A DNA stretch of 64,000 nt, from contig NC_135242.1 in assembly GCF_947623445.1 (NCBI RefSeq), positions 6,138,001 to 6,202,000 on the forward strand, given 5' to 3'. The position numbers and the translations under genes were made by a program. The notes under the pieces were generated by a model. The model did no database searches, was not told the DNA's origin, and saw only the letters and a list, made by a program, of their open reading frames with translations. The stretch comes from Clavelina lepadiformis. Its lineage: Eukaryota > Chordata > Ascidiacea > Aplousobranchia > Clavelinidae. This document shows positions 34,564 to 47,063 of this stretch, in pieces (positions within the stretch are counted from its first letter, which is position 1; each line of letters begins with the position of its first letter).

Positions 34564-37364
34564 TCAGACGTCCGTATCTGCAAAGTGGGTGTTGCTGGGG
34601 AGGGTACTGGACTCGCTTAAATCTTCTCGACTCCGCGCGAGATCGAACATTTGCGGACCTAAGCTCGGCATCCAGCCTTTCCTGTCCGCGATGTCGACTT
34701 TGCCCATTTTATTGCCGGGCATTGGCGTGGGAGACTTTGACGTCTGTACCCATCGTATGGGGGAAGTCCCTTGATTGCGTAGGCTGATGCTGTCTGTGTC
34801 AAAGCTGTTTGACGCCGTTGTGGCGGTCTTTGTCTTCACCGGAGTAGACGCCGAAGACCCGGACGACGACGATCCGGAGTGTTGCCGAGGAGCCATTTTC
34901 ATCACTTCGACTTCATCTTGGCTCACTTCAGAACTGTCTTCGTCAAAACTATCGCGATCACTTTCGGTGCAACTTGATCGATTCGAACGACGTTCGTGTC
35001 GTTCGCGACTGCGACTTCGGCTGCCACGACGTCTGTAGCTTGAAGTTCGGCTCCGGCGTCGCCTAGACGGTGATCGAGATCTAGATCTAGAACGACGAGC
35101 TGCGGAAGTGGCACCGCCGACATATCTTTCCTGAAAATATCAAACCAGTTATTTCATGAACATTAAGCTCTATAAGTTCCAATATGGTGGCTTGCATTAT
35201 TACTTAATCTAAGACAAAAACATTTTATTTACATTTACCTGATATCCATTCCTTGTAATTGTTTCTATTTCTTCTTTTTTGCCTTCGTTAGCAACATACC
35301 CTTTGTTGGTGTAAGCATTTACGTCAGATATGCCAAAGAGCTGGCTTCTGAACACGTGTAAAACGGTTTATGACATTTACAGCAATGCGTGAACCTTATA
35401 TCTACAGTTTTTTATTTACGTATTTCTACTGAAGTCCTTCCATAAAAACTTACTCTTTTTCTTTTCGGCGCCGTCGTGCTGCGTAACAGCAACAGGCAAG
35501 GATTATTGCAGCAAGAATAACCAGAAAGCATCCAATAACACCAACTATCACCATCCATAAAGCAACCATGGTCTGACATTGAGCACCAAGGAACCACAAA
35601 TCAGCCTTTGAAAGACACCTATAGATACAGATGTAAATAGCTAGCTGGCAAATTTTATTTTCTATTTGAAGAAGATACTGATAATATCGTTTAGGCGAAA
35701 TATATATATCTAGATCCAAAATAAATGAGTTGGCACTTGGCAGATCCGTAAACTACCTCTGCTGTTGTTAAGTATAGGTCTACTAGCAAATATTCTTGCC
35801 CATAACCATTAATCTGGGCGTATAGTTACAGAAAAAAAACTTTGTATAGTCGTTGCTAATTACGTGCAAGTAGGTGTAACGTCTGTGTTAGCTTGAGCGC
35901 AAGTTCCGTTATTTTGACAATATTCCGCCTTGCAAGGTGACTTGCATTCCACAGCAATACCACCCAAGGTTTCAGTACATTGAGTGTTCGCTGGACATGA
36001 ATTGCTGGCTTGGTCACAAAGGCTATCACCTATCGTTACATATATATATTTATATCTAAATATTATATGCATACACTGTGTATAAAGTTAAATTTGTGTA
36101 GTAATGTGCATACAGAAATTTTTTACAACATATAAGGTGATAAAAAAACGTTAAAGAAAGCCAAGTTTGCTTACCGCTAAAAGAAAATCCAGCATTATTT
36201 TCTGGAAATCTGTAAAAACTTAACAAGTCTGTACTCCCAGAACTAACGGAAGTGCGTATTGTGTCGTAATTTCCAATTGTTGAAGCTATGAGGTCATCGC
36301 TAATATCAGGGGTGGAGATAAGATTTGCATAGACGTATACAACGTTGTAAGTCAACTGCAATTATAACATCAAATATTTTACCACTGTTATTTAGAAGGG
36401 TTTACAGTAGGAGATATATAGTAGGCCAGGGTATAGATAAGGGTCGGCAACAAAGCGTATTCCAGCTTACCCGTAGGTTGCCATTAACAGTTTCTTGTTT
36501 TGTTACAACCATACTGTTAAATCCAACCAAACCAGCACCATTAGCATAATAGGGTCGTACCTAAGAAAACAGTTTGAAAATGCTAAATGTAAGCCGCACA
36601 AGGCTATTTGTATTCGGACAGTACTAACTATAACGTTAAAAGGGTTTTTGACACCATACAGTTAGAAAATGCAATAGGAACCAATCTATGTTAAAATAAC
36701 TCACAATAAAGTACATACCGCGCCAACAAAGGTATTTGGATTGAAATTGGCTATGTCGACGTTTGCAAGTGGGTCCAAATCCATGGTTGTTGTGTACGTT
36801 TTTTGCGTCGTTGCGGCTACAATAAACGTATTCAAACAATATAATGTGCTACATATTCAAACAATACAATAAGATACAGTACAGTACAGTACGTCAAAAT
36901 GTAAAGAATAACATATGAATGGAAAACATATGGGCTAATACGCATGGATACCGTAGGAATACTTACAGATATTTGCAGTTGTATCGTCAAATCCCACTAA
37001 AGCAAAGGGATCCGCTTGTGCATCTAAAGTAAAGATTCTGAAGTTTATACTGTACTACAACCTTAACCGACAGAGAATTTCTGCATACCGCACTTGTTGT
37101 AGCCGGACGAACTAAAACCAACCGTTAGCAAATACTAGTTCCATACCCGTTAGTTAGAAAGAAGCTACGTGAGTTATGCAACATAACCAATAGTAAAAAA
37201 TTAATGCGTTTGAAACATATTTTTGACGAATGAGATTAGTTCCTCTATGTATAAACGCAATAACACGTACCAGCATTTCGAAGAATACAGATCGTAAAAA
37301 CAACAAATAACATCACAAGACACTGCCCGCTGTCCACTTTCGTCCGTACTCGTCCAGTGATCAT
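34564..37364 (-). CDS. SEA-EGF single-pass membrane protein with SR-rich cytoplasmic tail (cluster copy A)
   Basis: Predicted cell-surface protein of about 508 residues. Exons on the minus strand: 37271-37364, optional micro-exon 37094-37111 (18 nt, frame-neutral), 36967-37023, 36719-36816, 36471-36560, 36175-36355, 35864-36029, 35454-35618, 35239-35347, 34564-35130, all phase-consistent. Order: signal peptide (CLVMLFVVFTICIL); SEA-like domain (KTYTTTMDLDPL, LVGFNSMVVTKQE, LTYNVVYVYANLI, SDDLIASTIGN); Cys-rich EGF-like segment (CKAEYCQNNGTC ... PTCTC); transmembrane helix (MVALWMVIVGVIGCFLVILA) followed by CCC and RRRRK stop-transfer residues; then a cytoplasmic tail with SRSRSRSPSRRRRSR and RRRGSRSRSRERHERR, an acidic/Ser part and a C-terminal TDV that fits a class I PDZ ligand. 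The usual SEA self-cleavage GSxxx is not seen (NGNLRL instead). Paralogues lie at 39990-42741 and 43548-46772. Confidence 0.85.
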
Positions 37365-39989
37365 AATTGTCTACAGCAAGGAAGAGGATGTCCGAAGTCC
37401 GCTGAGTATTAAGACTCGTATACTGTATACAGTATAGCCAGCAAAGTTAAGAATTCATTTATTAGAAACTCTTCCATGTACCTGCCAATACGCAAAGCAC
37501 AACTTAACAACTTAATTCGAACATTTCCTTGTAATGATCTGGTAATCTTGAGCTGCTGAGCTCGTTTGATCATATGACAAAAAACAAATTACGTTATTAT
37601 ACGAAAATATGGACTCAAAACTATAAGTTTTCACTTCAGCCTTATCTTCTCACAGAAAGTTTTTAACCTGTTTTGAATACATAATCAGAAACACTGTTCC
37701 TACACTCATTCGTAAATTGTAAAGAACTTCCTCAGACAATGACATTGCAAATAGGAAAGTCTATAACGCTGGTTTAAAAATTTTGGAAGTATATGAAGTA
37801 AACCACATTAAGCTTGGAGTATATCTCAAATCCTACAATGTTTTTGCCATCCAATCTGGAGTCTATATGGCCAAACCTGCATGCGTTCGGCCCATGACAA
37901 AAATCATAAATATTTCACAATGCTTTTAGAGCAAAGGCTGACTAATACACCTTTATTTCAACAAAATGCTCTTAAGAATGGACCTATTTTCCCTCCTACG
38001 TCTCTTATTCATATCTTTTACCAAAACCAAACAACTGACACGGTTACTGGGTAGGAACGTTTACGCCTGAACGCTTTCAAGATAAGACTAGAGCTTCACG
38101 CTGGAACGCCCGGGTACGCCTGCCTTTGCCTATTTTTTTCTTTTCGAGGCGAGCGAGCGACTACGTATATGAGTGTTTAAAATATCCACTCCAATGCAAA
38201 CAGCCTGGTTAAAAGGACATGGTCCAAAGGGTGTATTTCTAACGTATCGTTCAATCTTTATTGTCTCCCATGTTCTCAGTAAGCAAACAACGAAAACAAT
38301 GCGTTCAAATAAGAGATATGTCCAGGAGATGTGCTTCAGCGCTTGGTAAATGACGTCATATTTAGCAGAATATTCTCCTGCGATCACGCGACCATGAGCA
38401 AAGAAACCTATTTTAACTCCTGGTGATTACATTTATGTTTTGATGTTACCACATCAGTTACTTCGACTTTGACTGAGTCTTTCGTGCTAAATGGACATAT
38501 ACACTGTACGAGTGTAAGCATATAAGGTAAGCGTGACCAAACGCTTGGGAGAAGTTCCAATCCTCTTTTTACTTGATTTTGTTTCGGTTCACTGTATCTG
38601 TATCACCTTGATTTAAGCGCAGACGCTGGACAAATTTTTGGCAATTTTCACATATTTTAGCAGTTCGGTAACCCATTTGGACGTTGTTCATAACTTTCTT
38701 GTTAAAAATTTCATCATGGATACGTGAAAACGGTTCCAAGAAATCGTGACGACCACATAAGAAAGTGAACCGTATCATAGTTGTTATGCTATTGCGGTCA
38801 CGTACAACCCGCAACAAACCAAAACAACATAAAACCCGCAAACGCTTACGGCTGTACAATTATTTTCATGACCGCGAATATTACGTTTAACTATGGGCGA
38901 TGTCTACTTTGCAGCCGCAAATATCTGCGTGTTTTGTGTAATTAGTGTCGCACCGGTTTTCCGGTTTACATACAAACTGTTGAGTGAGTACTGCAGGCGT
39001 GGACAAACGATTCTTGAAGTCTTTATCAGACAAATGTTTAAACGCTGTGGAATAATGCGGCGCTTCGGAGATAAGTCGTCGACGTAATAGTACGTTCAGT
39101 GATATTTAAGGAATGTTTGCAGAAAGAAAATGGCTGCCATTTCACTTTCATGCAATAAAACATGCTGATGTGAAATAATTTGATACAAAAAGTTTATTTG
39201 AAGAATGTACTTGCATATACGTTATAAAACATATGCGATATAATGCATTCATAAAATAGAAATATTATAAGATGAATCTTCCATACAAAACCATGACCAC
39301 TTCAAAGTGCAATATTAACGTTCGCGTACATCATATCATAACGCAAAAATGCTGAAAACACGTGCGATTTACGCATCTATACACAGTATACTTACGCATT
39401 AAAGCTACAAGAATGCGGCTAATATCGTAAACATGTGAAAGTTACAGAGATTAAGACCGCATGGTTGTATACGATAAATTTGTACTCGGTCACGAGGGCA
39501 AAAGTATGAAAATAAACACAAATACAAACAAGGCGTCTTTCAGTTTTTTTTTGTTGTTTCTCTGGGTTTTCGTTGTGATGACGGTTACCGAAAGTATTTC
39601 ATTTCAAATTACTTATATTTTCTGGACAATTAAATTTCATGCAGTGTACAACAGGTTTAGCACAACGACAACAACAACAACAACGTATTACAGTATCAAT
39701 TGCTGGTTACGATTGCTTGCTTCAACATAGAGTGACAGACACAATCGGTTTTATTTGAAAGAACAGCAAATGATATTAAATAAGATAAAAATCAAACTAT
39801 AGATGAATTGGTTCAACAAACAGGGGTGAGAATGTGCAATAATCGTCAAACTTAAGTTTTTTCAGTCACACAACTTCTCTTATTCTTGCAAGTGGATACT
39901 TCGCCTTCGCTTTTAACTCGCGGACGACTTTGGCTTTAGACGATGGACTTTTGAGTGTCTTGATGTTTCCTCTTGCGAGTTTGTTTCAA
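37365..39989. other. Intergenic region between SEA/EGF copies A and B
   Basis: About 2.6 kb. Frames at 38130-38387, 38569-38859 (-) and 38893-39087 (+) show no recognisable motif and no splice support. A short CAA-type trinucleotide tract lies near 39660-39684. A palindromic TGACGTCA sits at 38351-38358, about 990 bp upstream of copy A. Confidence 0.4.
38351..38358. promoter_or_regulatory. Palindromic CRE-like site TGACGTCA
   Basis: Exact CREB/ATF consensus about 990 bp upstream of the copy A start codon. Function is unproven; chance occurrence is possible. Confidence 0.2.
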
Positions 39990-42741
39990 TTAAACCGTTG
40001 AAACCTGCATGCATGGATAATTAATTATATTGTTTAAGTATTTCTTTTTACGAATAGATTATAAATAAAATACAGTGCGTGTGGAACAGAAGAAATTGAT
40101 AACGGCATGTATTTGACGTGTGGAATTGATTGTGTAGAATGTAGACTACATACTCAACGTCCACCGTCAAACAATTAACCCGTTGATTTCGAATAATACA
40201 TGTAAATACCACTATTTAAACGTTGGTGTTTTCTTACCTTGTGGTTGAAACGTATATATAGCCTATACTCACCAGTGGTCTGTTATACACTTGTTCATAC
40301 TGTTGTTCTTGCTCATGGACCATATCGCCAGTACCACCATAAGAGCCGCTTGTAGACGTGGAAGCAGTCTCACTGCTGGTCATACTTCTTGTGTCCTGCT
40401 GTGTTTGTGCGTTGGGATGCGGAAGATATCCATTTCTCATTTCTCGAGTCTGCGCTGATGGTTTTTTCACTTGTAAATAAACTGGAGGCGCAACCGCTCT
40501 TTCCACTTCTGAGTCAGAAGACGATGTTCCATCGGATTGATATCTTTCATCTTCCTCTGCTTCTCTATGACTTGGGGTTGAGGCTCGTGATGTCGAAAGT
40601 GAGGCCGGAAGGTTGGTGGCCGAATCGTGCGATGAATGTGAAGATACTGATCCTGTTCTCTGCTTCATGTTTTCAACTTGCGGCTCCTGTAACGCAAATA
40701 ACAAAGTGAAAACTTCAATTAAGCACCCGTCTACTGGTTTGGTTTCTGTTTGTTGTGTGTAGTATACTAACAATGTTTTCAGTTTGCGGTGGAGCTGGTT
40801 TTGCGGCTGATACATTTCCATTGGTGTAGGTCGTTGTAATATCCTGTTTTTCTTTCTTAGCTTTTAGTTTTTTCTTTTCTTTTTCTTTAGCAATCCTGTT
40901 ATGATCCGTATTACAAATATTTATTCAATGATAGATAAAAAAAAAGCTTGTATTGTGAAACGCTAAACCAAAATTCTATATAATAATAACCTGCCATCGA
41001 TTCTTTTGATACACCACCAAGTCAACAAAGGAATGAGCAGAAAGAGTATGAGTCCCACAACGATACAGTAAACAACAAGCATCCAGATATGGAAAAGTGT
41101 CTCACAGTGCTCACCGACGTACCACCAATTGTATCCAACCCGACAACTGATGAAGAATATCAGACAAGTATCCACGAAGATGATTCAGGCAAAGCCAACG
41201 CATATTTGTAAGAATATTCTCCAAGCAATATACCTGCACACTGGCGTTTGATTAGGGTCGTCGTGGATGCACCAACCATCATTAACGCAGAAATTTTCTA
41301 AACATTTGGAAATGCATGAAATGGAGACTCCTTTATTATCCTCTCTGCACGAAGCATAGGTTCCGCACTGCTGGTCCACCAACGGACACAGTGAGTTTCC
41401 TGTGTGGAAATATGTAAATGTAAATTAATTATTAGTAAAAGTATTACTATAGTGTTTACCGTAGAGTACAAAAAAAGAATTTATACTGTTTATGGTTAAG
41501 GTTAAACACATTCATAATAACAATTTTTTCCAAAATGTTATATTGGCATTAGGTATCACTGAATGATAAAAATGATAAATAAACGTAAATTACTAAATGA
41601 AAAATACACTATCAGCACCAGTAAATTCAAAGCCTGATGTTGAAAGGTTATATAGAGATCTGAAAGCCGAATCGCTTCCAAACTGAATTGACAAGTAAGT
41701 TACGTTTCCAATTGTACTTGCGATTGTATCGTCAGAGATGCCAAGGCTCGAGGCAAAGGTGGAGTAATTATAAAATACCTTCAAAATCGAGGACCTTTGT
41801 TTTATAAAATGAATTTAATTGTTCGAAATGTTCAACCATAGTTAAAACTCCTTAAGCAGTATTCAAATAGTATTCATAAAATACTTACAACATACTGCAA
41901 ATTATTTGTATCGTTTGAGGTGATAGTTAAGCGTAAAAACCCACCAGATCCAAGCAATCCGTCATAGATATTCACCACCTGTTTGTATTAAAAATCGTAT
42001 AAAAGAGTTAATGATATAGTTCAATAAATTAGAAAATCAATACTAAACGAGTATTTCTCCTATATCTTACTTATCGTATTTCTTAGTAACCATTAACTTA
42101 CCGCATTTTCAAATATAGATTGATTAAAGGTTGCGTTAACACTTGATGTTAGACGTAATTTGGTTGTGTAGGATTTTTCGGCATCTGCGCATACATGATA
42201 AACACGTAAGAAGCAGTAATAAGCCTATACAACAACACGAACAAAAATACAGTTTCACAAAAAACATTTTTTTGTACAGTAGGTCTGTATGTGACAGTCC
42301 CAAGAAACACACTGACCAATCAAGAAAGTACATGAGCGCGCTGGTTACAAGTATTCCTACGTCATACTGAGATAACTAAGGCTAAAGGATAAAGAAACCC
42401 GCGCCAAACATATTAAAAAATACTGTCTTCAACATATGTCCCAAAGTGTTTACAATTTGTAGTTCTGAACTTACCTACGCTTAGTTCAAACGAAGCGACA
42501 AAAGGAAAGACGCCGTTTTGCTGGGAGTTCACTAAAAATATATAGTTACTGATTGTCAACTTGTTGCAACAATATCATCTAACATAATTAATAAGCTTTA
42601 TTGCCTAATTCAGCTGAATTAGTTGAAAGAGTAAAATATTGACCGTGCCCTATGTTCAATTAACTTTCACATAAACTCACCAGTCTGAAATTTGAGGAGA
42701 CAAATAGAAAGAATTGTAAGTTTCAGACAGAAGTATTTCAT
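39990..42741 (-). CDS. SEA-EGF single-pass membrane protein (cluster copy B)
   Basis: Paralogue of copies A and C, about 441 residues. Exons: 42681-42741, 42475-42531, 42102-42184, 41889-41978, 41619-41778, 41234-41399, 40991-41146, 40772-40895, 40273-40686, 39990-40004, phases all consistent. Signal peptide MKYFCLKLTILSICLLKF; SEA-like region (KSYTTKLRLTSSVNATF, GLLGSGGFLRLTI, GISDDTIASTIGN, the last shared with copy A); EGF-like segment (CISKCLENFCVNDGWCIHDD ... PVC, then GEHCE); transmembrane helix (MLVVYCIVVGLILFLLIPLL); a Lys-rich juxtamembrane exon; then a long Ser/Thr/Gln-rich tail with many SS, ST and TS pairs. The last exon encodes VSTV, giving a class I PDZ-type STV end. If the last intron is retained, the tail instead ends at 40234. 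The 166-nt EGF exon is the same length in all three copies. Confidence 0.84.
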
Positions 42742-43547
42742 TTTTATTTCAGAAAACTAAACCTTATAAACAATAAGCGGTCCACTTTATTCTCCTACAA
42801 ATGGAATTTGAACTTTCTCAAGTACATCAGAATCATGGCAATCTTTGCATAGTGAATTGAACTTAAATCGTATTTTTAATCTTCAGCTAACTGTTAACGT
42901 ATCGCGCTATATCGCTTTTCAGCTGTATATACCGTAGTCCGTAATACGCAACATCAACAAACTGACCTATCAGCCTACTAATTGAGAAATACTCTTGTCT
43001 AGAATTTATTCCAAGTCATATTATTAGAGTGAACTGTACTTTATAGTACACCGCATAACGACATACCTCGCTCAACATGAATAGTGTGTTCATAACGCTT
43101 TAACTGCTCCGCTGTTGGTACAATGTTCGTCTTGTGTACATATGGCGTTTTTCTTCTCTCTTATTTGCCATTTAGTGCGCCATATTAGCTAGGCCTGACG
43201 TCGCGTACAATTGCGCACATCACATCGGCCCGATTTGTTATTTACTCAAGGAAAATGTTTTTCATCTTTTCTGTCGTGTTTTGTATGTGTACTTTTTTAC
43301 ATCGATATTGATACGTTTGCTAAGACAAGAGCTTCTTGTGGTCTAAAATTAAGAAATGTCGTGATAATCTTTTTCTCCTTTGTCACAGAAATAATTTTCT
43401 AAAGGGAAAGATAGTAAAGCACTGTTTTATTGATCCATTAAACAACGTAATAGAGGATACGTCAAAAACTAACAAATTACGTTCACGGCTATATTTGGTA
43501 TCTTTTAAGGCTTCACATTGAAGAACTCTCATGTTCGTCCAAAGAAT
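42742..43547. other. Intergenic region between copies B and C
   Basis: About 800 bases, probably the copy B promoter and copy C 3' flank. Frames at 43211-43521 lack motifs. No gene is supported. Confidence 0.4.
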
Positions 43548-46500
43548 CTAGATTGCCATCTCTTCTCCTACGTAGACAATCTGCAAAAAGCAAACCGTTG
43601 CAGTATAAAAATTGTCTACAGCCAATGCAGTTGTTGAAATAACCCGGCTGTAAACTTTTGTGAGGCTCAGGATTATTGTGTAGCAAATGTATGTTGTAAG
43701 TCACCTCAAATACACTGGAGTTATTATTTATACAAAAAGAAATTTATTGCTACTTTATCGTAGAGCTTTCATAGCATATGAACAGTAAAAAGCACACCTC
43801 GCCTTCTTAGTAGCAGATGAACAAAAACACGACGTCACACGATGATGGATTCCTAACGGACATGCGAAATGAAATGATAAACACGTTGACAGTTAAAGTG
43901 AATAAAAGTTACATTGATTATGTTTGGATTAAGAAAGTAGAAATTGATTTTTGCAAAGATTAACTTGGTTATAAATGGTGGTGATTGTTAATGGTAACAA
44001 TAATGGTAAATTTTGTTATTCATGCATGACAAAAATTTGGCTCGATTTCAAATCGAAAATATCTTACAAATCAAAGACAATTTGGTACAAACTGATGAGG
44101 CATTTATCATGACAAATCATTACCTGAGGTTGGGAGAGCTTCTTCATTACTTTGGCGTATATTGGAGGATGATGATCTACTTCTTCCAGTCCACGATCAA
44201 CTGAAGTGGGTTCTTCAACCTCAAATGAACTCAAACTTGATCCGATCACAAACTCTTCTCCGGAAGATTCCTCTTCCTCGGATGATTGCTCCGAATCGTT
44301 TAACTCAACATCTTCATAAGTAACGGTCGGAACATGATTATTCTCCGGAAGCGCAACATCTTCGTTGCATATTAAGTTTCCGGCTGGTTCTGGTGTTTCA
44401 TAGCGATGAGTCAGGACTGCGTCGTAATCGTTGTCGAGATTGTCTTCTGAAGATGAAGGGATATGGTCTGAGCTCTTTGCGTCGTCTTGATACCCGTCTT
44501 CAGACATGTTTTTTTCGTTTTCAGCCAACTTCTACCAACAGGCAAATAAACGGTTAATACTGGCTTTAAAATGCACATCACCAAGTGAAGGCTAATTGAA
44601 ATTTTACTTACCTTTACTGTTAAGTTTGAAATCACTTCTGTGTCAGAACCTTTAGATTTTGCAGATTTTCTAGGCGCGAGATCTGGTTTATGAACAGTAA
44701 TAACATATTCCTCCTTTGGGTCGACAATGGTAACTTTTTTCCTATTTACAAAAAAATAGCACATTGCGTTTTAGTCAAGAAAGCTCGCTTGTGAGAATAA
44801 TTGCTATGCTAAGATGATTGAACGAATTAGATTTACTTTTGCTTTGATTTCAGTGGCAGGCAGCAAGCGATGATGGGTATACTGATGAGAATAAGGACAA
44901 CCGCAGCTCCAAACACACAAGGCATCCATAAATGAAGATAAAGCTCACAGTGCGTTCCAACGTACCAGGTGTCGAATGTAGAGGGACAGCTTTTATAGAA
45001 AGATTAAAGTTTTTGCAAAAGTGCGTGAAATAATGTTTTTTTTGCAAAATCTTTCCTTTTAAAATCTAGGAACATGAGACTCAGGTACATATAGATTATA
45101 GATATGTTGGCTATAAAAATAGATACAAAAATTTCACAAGACCTATGATATACAGCTAACCTGCATTGAGGTGCAGTGTTACCGTCGTAATGTATACACC
45201 ATCCTGAGTTTTGACAGTAGCCAACTTTGCACAGGGACCGGCACTGGGTGACCAAAGTAGTGGTTGTTTCAATGCAGTGAGTGTATTGGCCTTGAGGGCA
45301 CCCGGCATCGTCGCATAGGCTATTACCTGCATATAGAAACAACATCTGGGAAAAACGTTTTTGAAAACATCAGGTATATTTTAGAAATAAGTGTGAGATT
45401 AAACTACTAACATAATTTGTAACAGACTTTTACTATTCAAAATTCAGAGGAGACATGCTCAGTACATGCAGAAATATCCTTTTTTTATTGTTAGCGCCTT
45501 CTTGGTTATGGCGATGCTACAAATTACCATAATACCTGAAAATGTATATGTGCTGGAAATTGCGGACACCGTAAACGTTGCTCTGAAGTTTGGATCCGCT
45601 TCTAATCCAGTCCTAACCGATGGAAGTGAACCAATAGATCCAAAAATGGCCTGGCCGCTGGCGTTAGCTATACTGGCTTGTAATTGGAGGAAATTATACG
45701 TAGAATCGTATGATATCTGTGTATTGAAAAGTAATGGAGGTTAACGCGATATATAAACATATACAGAAGAGCATACAGCAACGACAAATGATTCATTTAT
45801 AAACACAAAATGTATGGGTTAGGATAACTCGTACATGTCGTATACCGTATAATACTCATTGGTTGGATCACGAATTGCCATAAAGTTGCTTGTCTCTTGG
45901 AAACCATTGAAACCAACCCTTTGGCCATAAAAACTATTTACCTAAAAATTGACCACATAAATTGTTAAGTTTTCTACATGATACATTATAAGCACTTTAA
46001 CAAACTCCAAGCGTTTTTGATTGTTCATGGCTGTTGGCAATTCCTAGAGTCGATTCGTAACATATTAGCCGAAGTTTATCTGAATCTACATGAATGTCTT
46101 GAACTAAATATGAATCTCTTGCATCATCTAGCGAAAGCAAACCTTTTATTAAGGCGTATTTTGTTCAACAGCTATGGTATATCAAGACAGGTGTTGTAAA
46201 AGTGGTATATCTTACCGCATTTAATATGATTTCTTCAGAATATAGGTATGCCGTAGCGTTACGCAATGAAACGCGTAGCGTTGTCGAAAAAATTTTGTTT
46301 GTATTGTTATCTGAAACAGATCATTTGTGGTTGAACATAACAAAAAAGCAGTTGCAGTTTTGGGGCCAAAATTTATGACCCTATACTTATACCTATATTG
46401 GCGGTTGAGTCTTCTACAGTAACAAATGGATATTCTTCAACTGAGAGCAAAGTGTTTTGCGAAGAAACTAAAAAAAGATTGTGATAATATTAATAAAAAG

Positions 46501-46772
46501 CATAGCCTTCGACACAGCACAAAAAGACGACGTACTGTTACAATAGTTTTGCTGTGGACAAGTAATTTATTCGTCATTATCGTGTTACAGGATTAATATT
46601 ACTTTTGCTTACAACGTGCCTTTGAAAGCCTTTTATCTTGCGTAAGTTTTCTATCTTAAAACAAAAAAGGTTGACTTTCGGATATTTTGAATGTTTCACG
46701 CTCACCTGATTTTGCCAAGGTTACCACTCCGATAAAAGTGATGACGTTTGACCAAGAAAAATGAAAGCGCAT
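43548..46772 (-). CDS. SEA-EGF single-pass membrane protein with acidic tail (cluster copy C)
   Basis: Paralogue of copies A and B, about 466 residues. Exons: 46706-46772, 46393-46467, 46216-46310, 45846-45941, 45536-45716, 45161-45326, 44837-44989, 44612-44741, 44124-44528, 43548-43580, phases all consistent. Signal peptide MRFHFSWSNVITFIGVVTLA; SEA-like region (IFSTTLRVSLRNATAYLY, QRVGFNGFQETSNFMAI, LQASIANASGQAIFGSIGS); EGF-like segment (CRSLCKVGYCQNSGWCIHYD ... PQC, then GTHCE); transmembrane helix (MPCVFGAAVVLILISIPIIA) followed by CC; a basic juxtamembrane exon (KKKVTIVDPKEEY); then an acidic Ser-rich tail (SEQSSEEEESSGEEF). The final exon gives IVYVGEEMAI. Unlike A and B it has no class I PDZ-type end. 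Confidence 0.85.
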
Positions 46773-47063
46773 TTTATATGAGCAATGAAGCGAAAACCCA
46801 ACTATTACGCTTCGCACTGAAACAGATTTGTTGAAGTTAAAGCATCAATAATCCAAATAAGAGCACAAGTACAGCAGCGGAACGGAGTCCTTGGTCTTGT
46901 TAGCGAAATCTTAAATTTTTCTTAATAAAGCTTTTCTTTGATGCGTTGTATGCTTTAGAACTGCATTATCTAAGTCGAAATTACTATCTTCCGTTGGGAC
47001 ACTAACTTTGGAGGAGCAATGCAATTTGCTGTTATTTCTTTTGCCAAGGCCCAAGGGGTTCAC
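46773..47063. other. Upstream flank of copy C
   Basis: About 290 bases, with no gene visible. The frame at 46911-47117 runs into the MITE-like element and is not supported. Confidence 0.4.

Noticed and set aside
38569..38859. 96-codon minus-strand frame with a CENC motif
   Set aside because: No recognisable domain, no splice partners and no support from neighbours; it could be a small gene, but nothing in the sequence shows it.
39461..39730. 89-codon plus-strand frame with a poly-Thr run
   Set aside because: The Thr run is a CAA/ACA microsatellite and the rest has no motif; it lies between two genes on the opposite strand.
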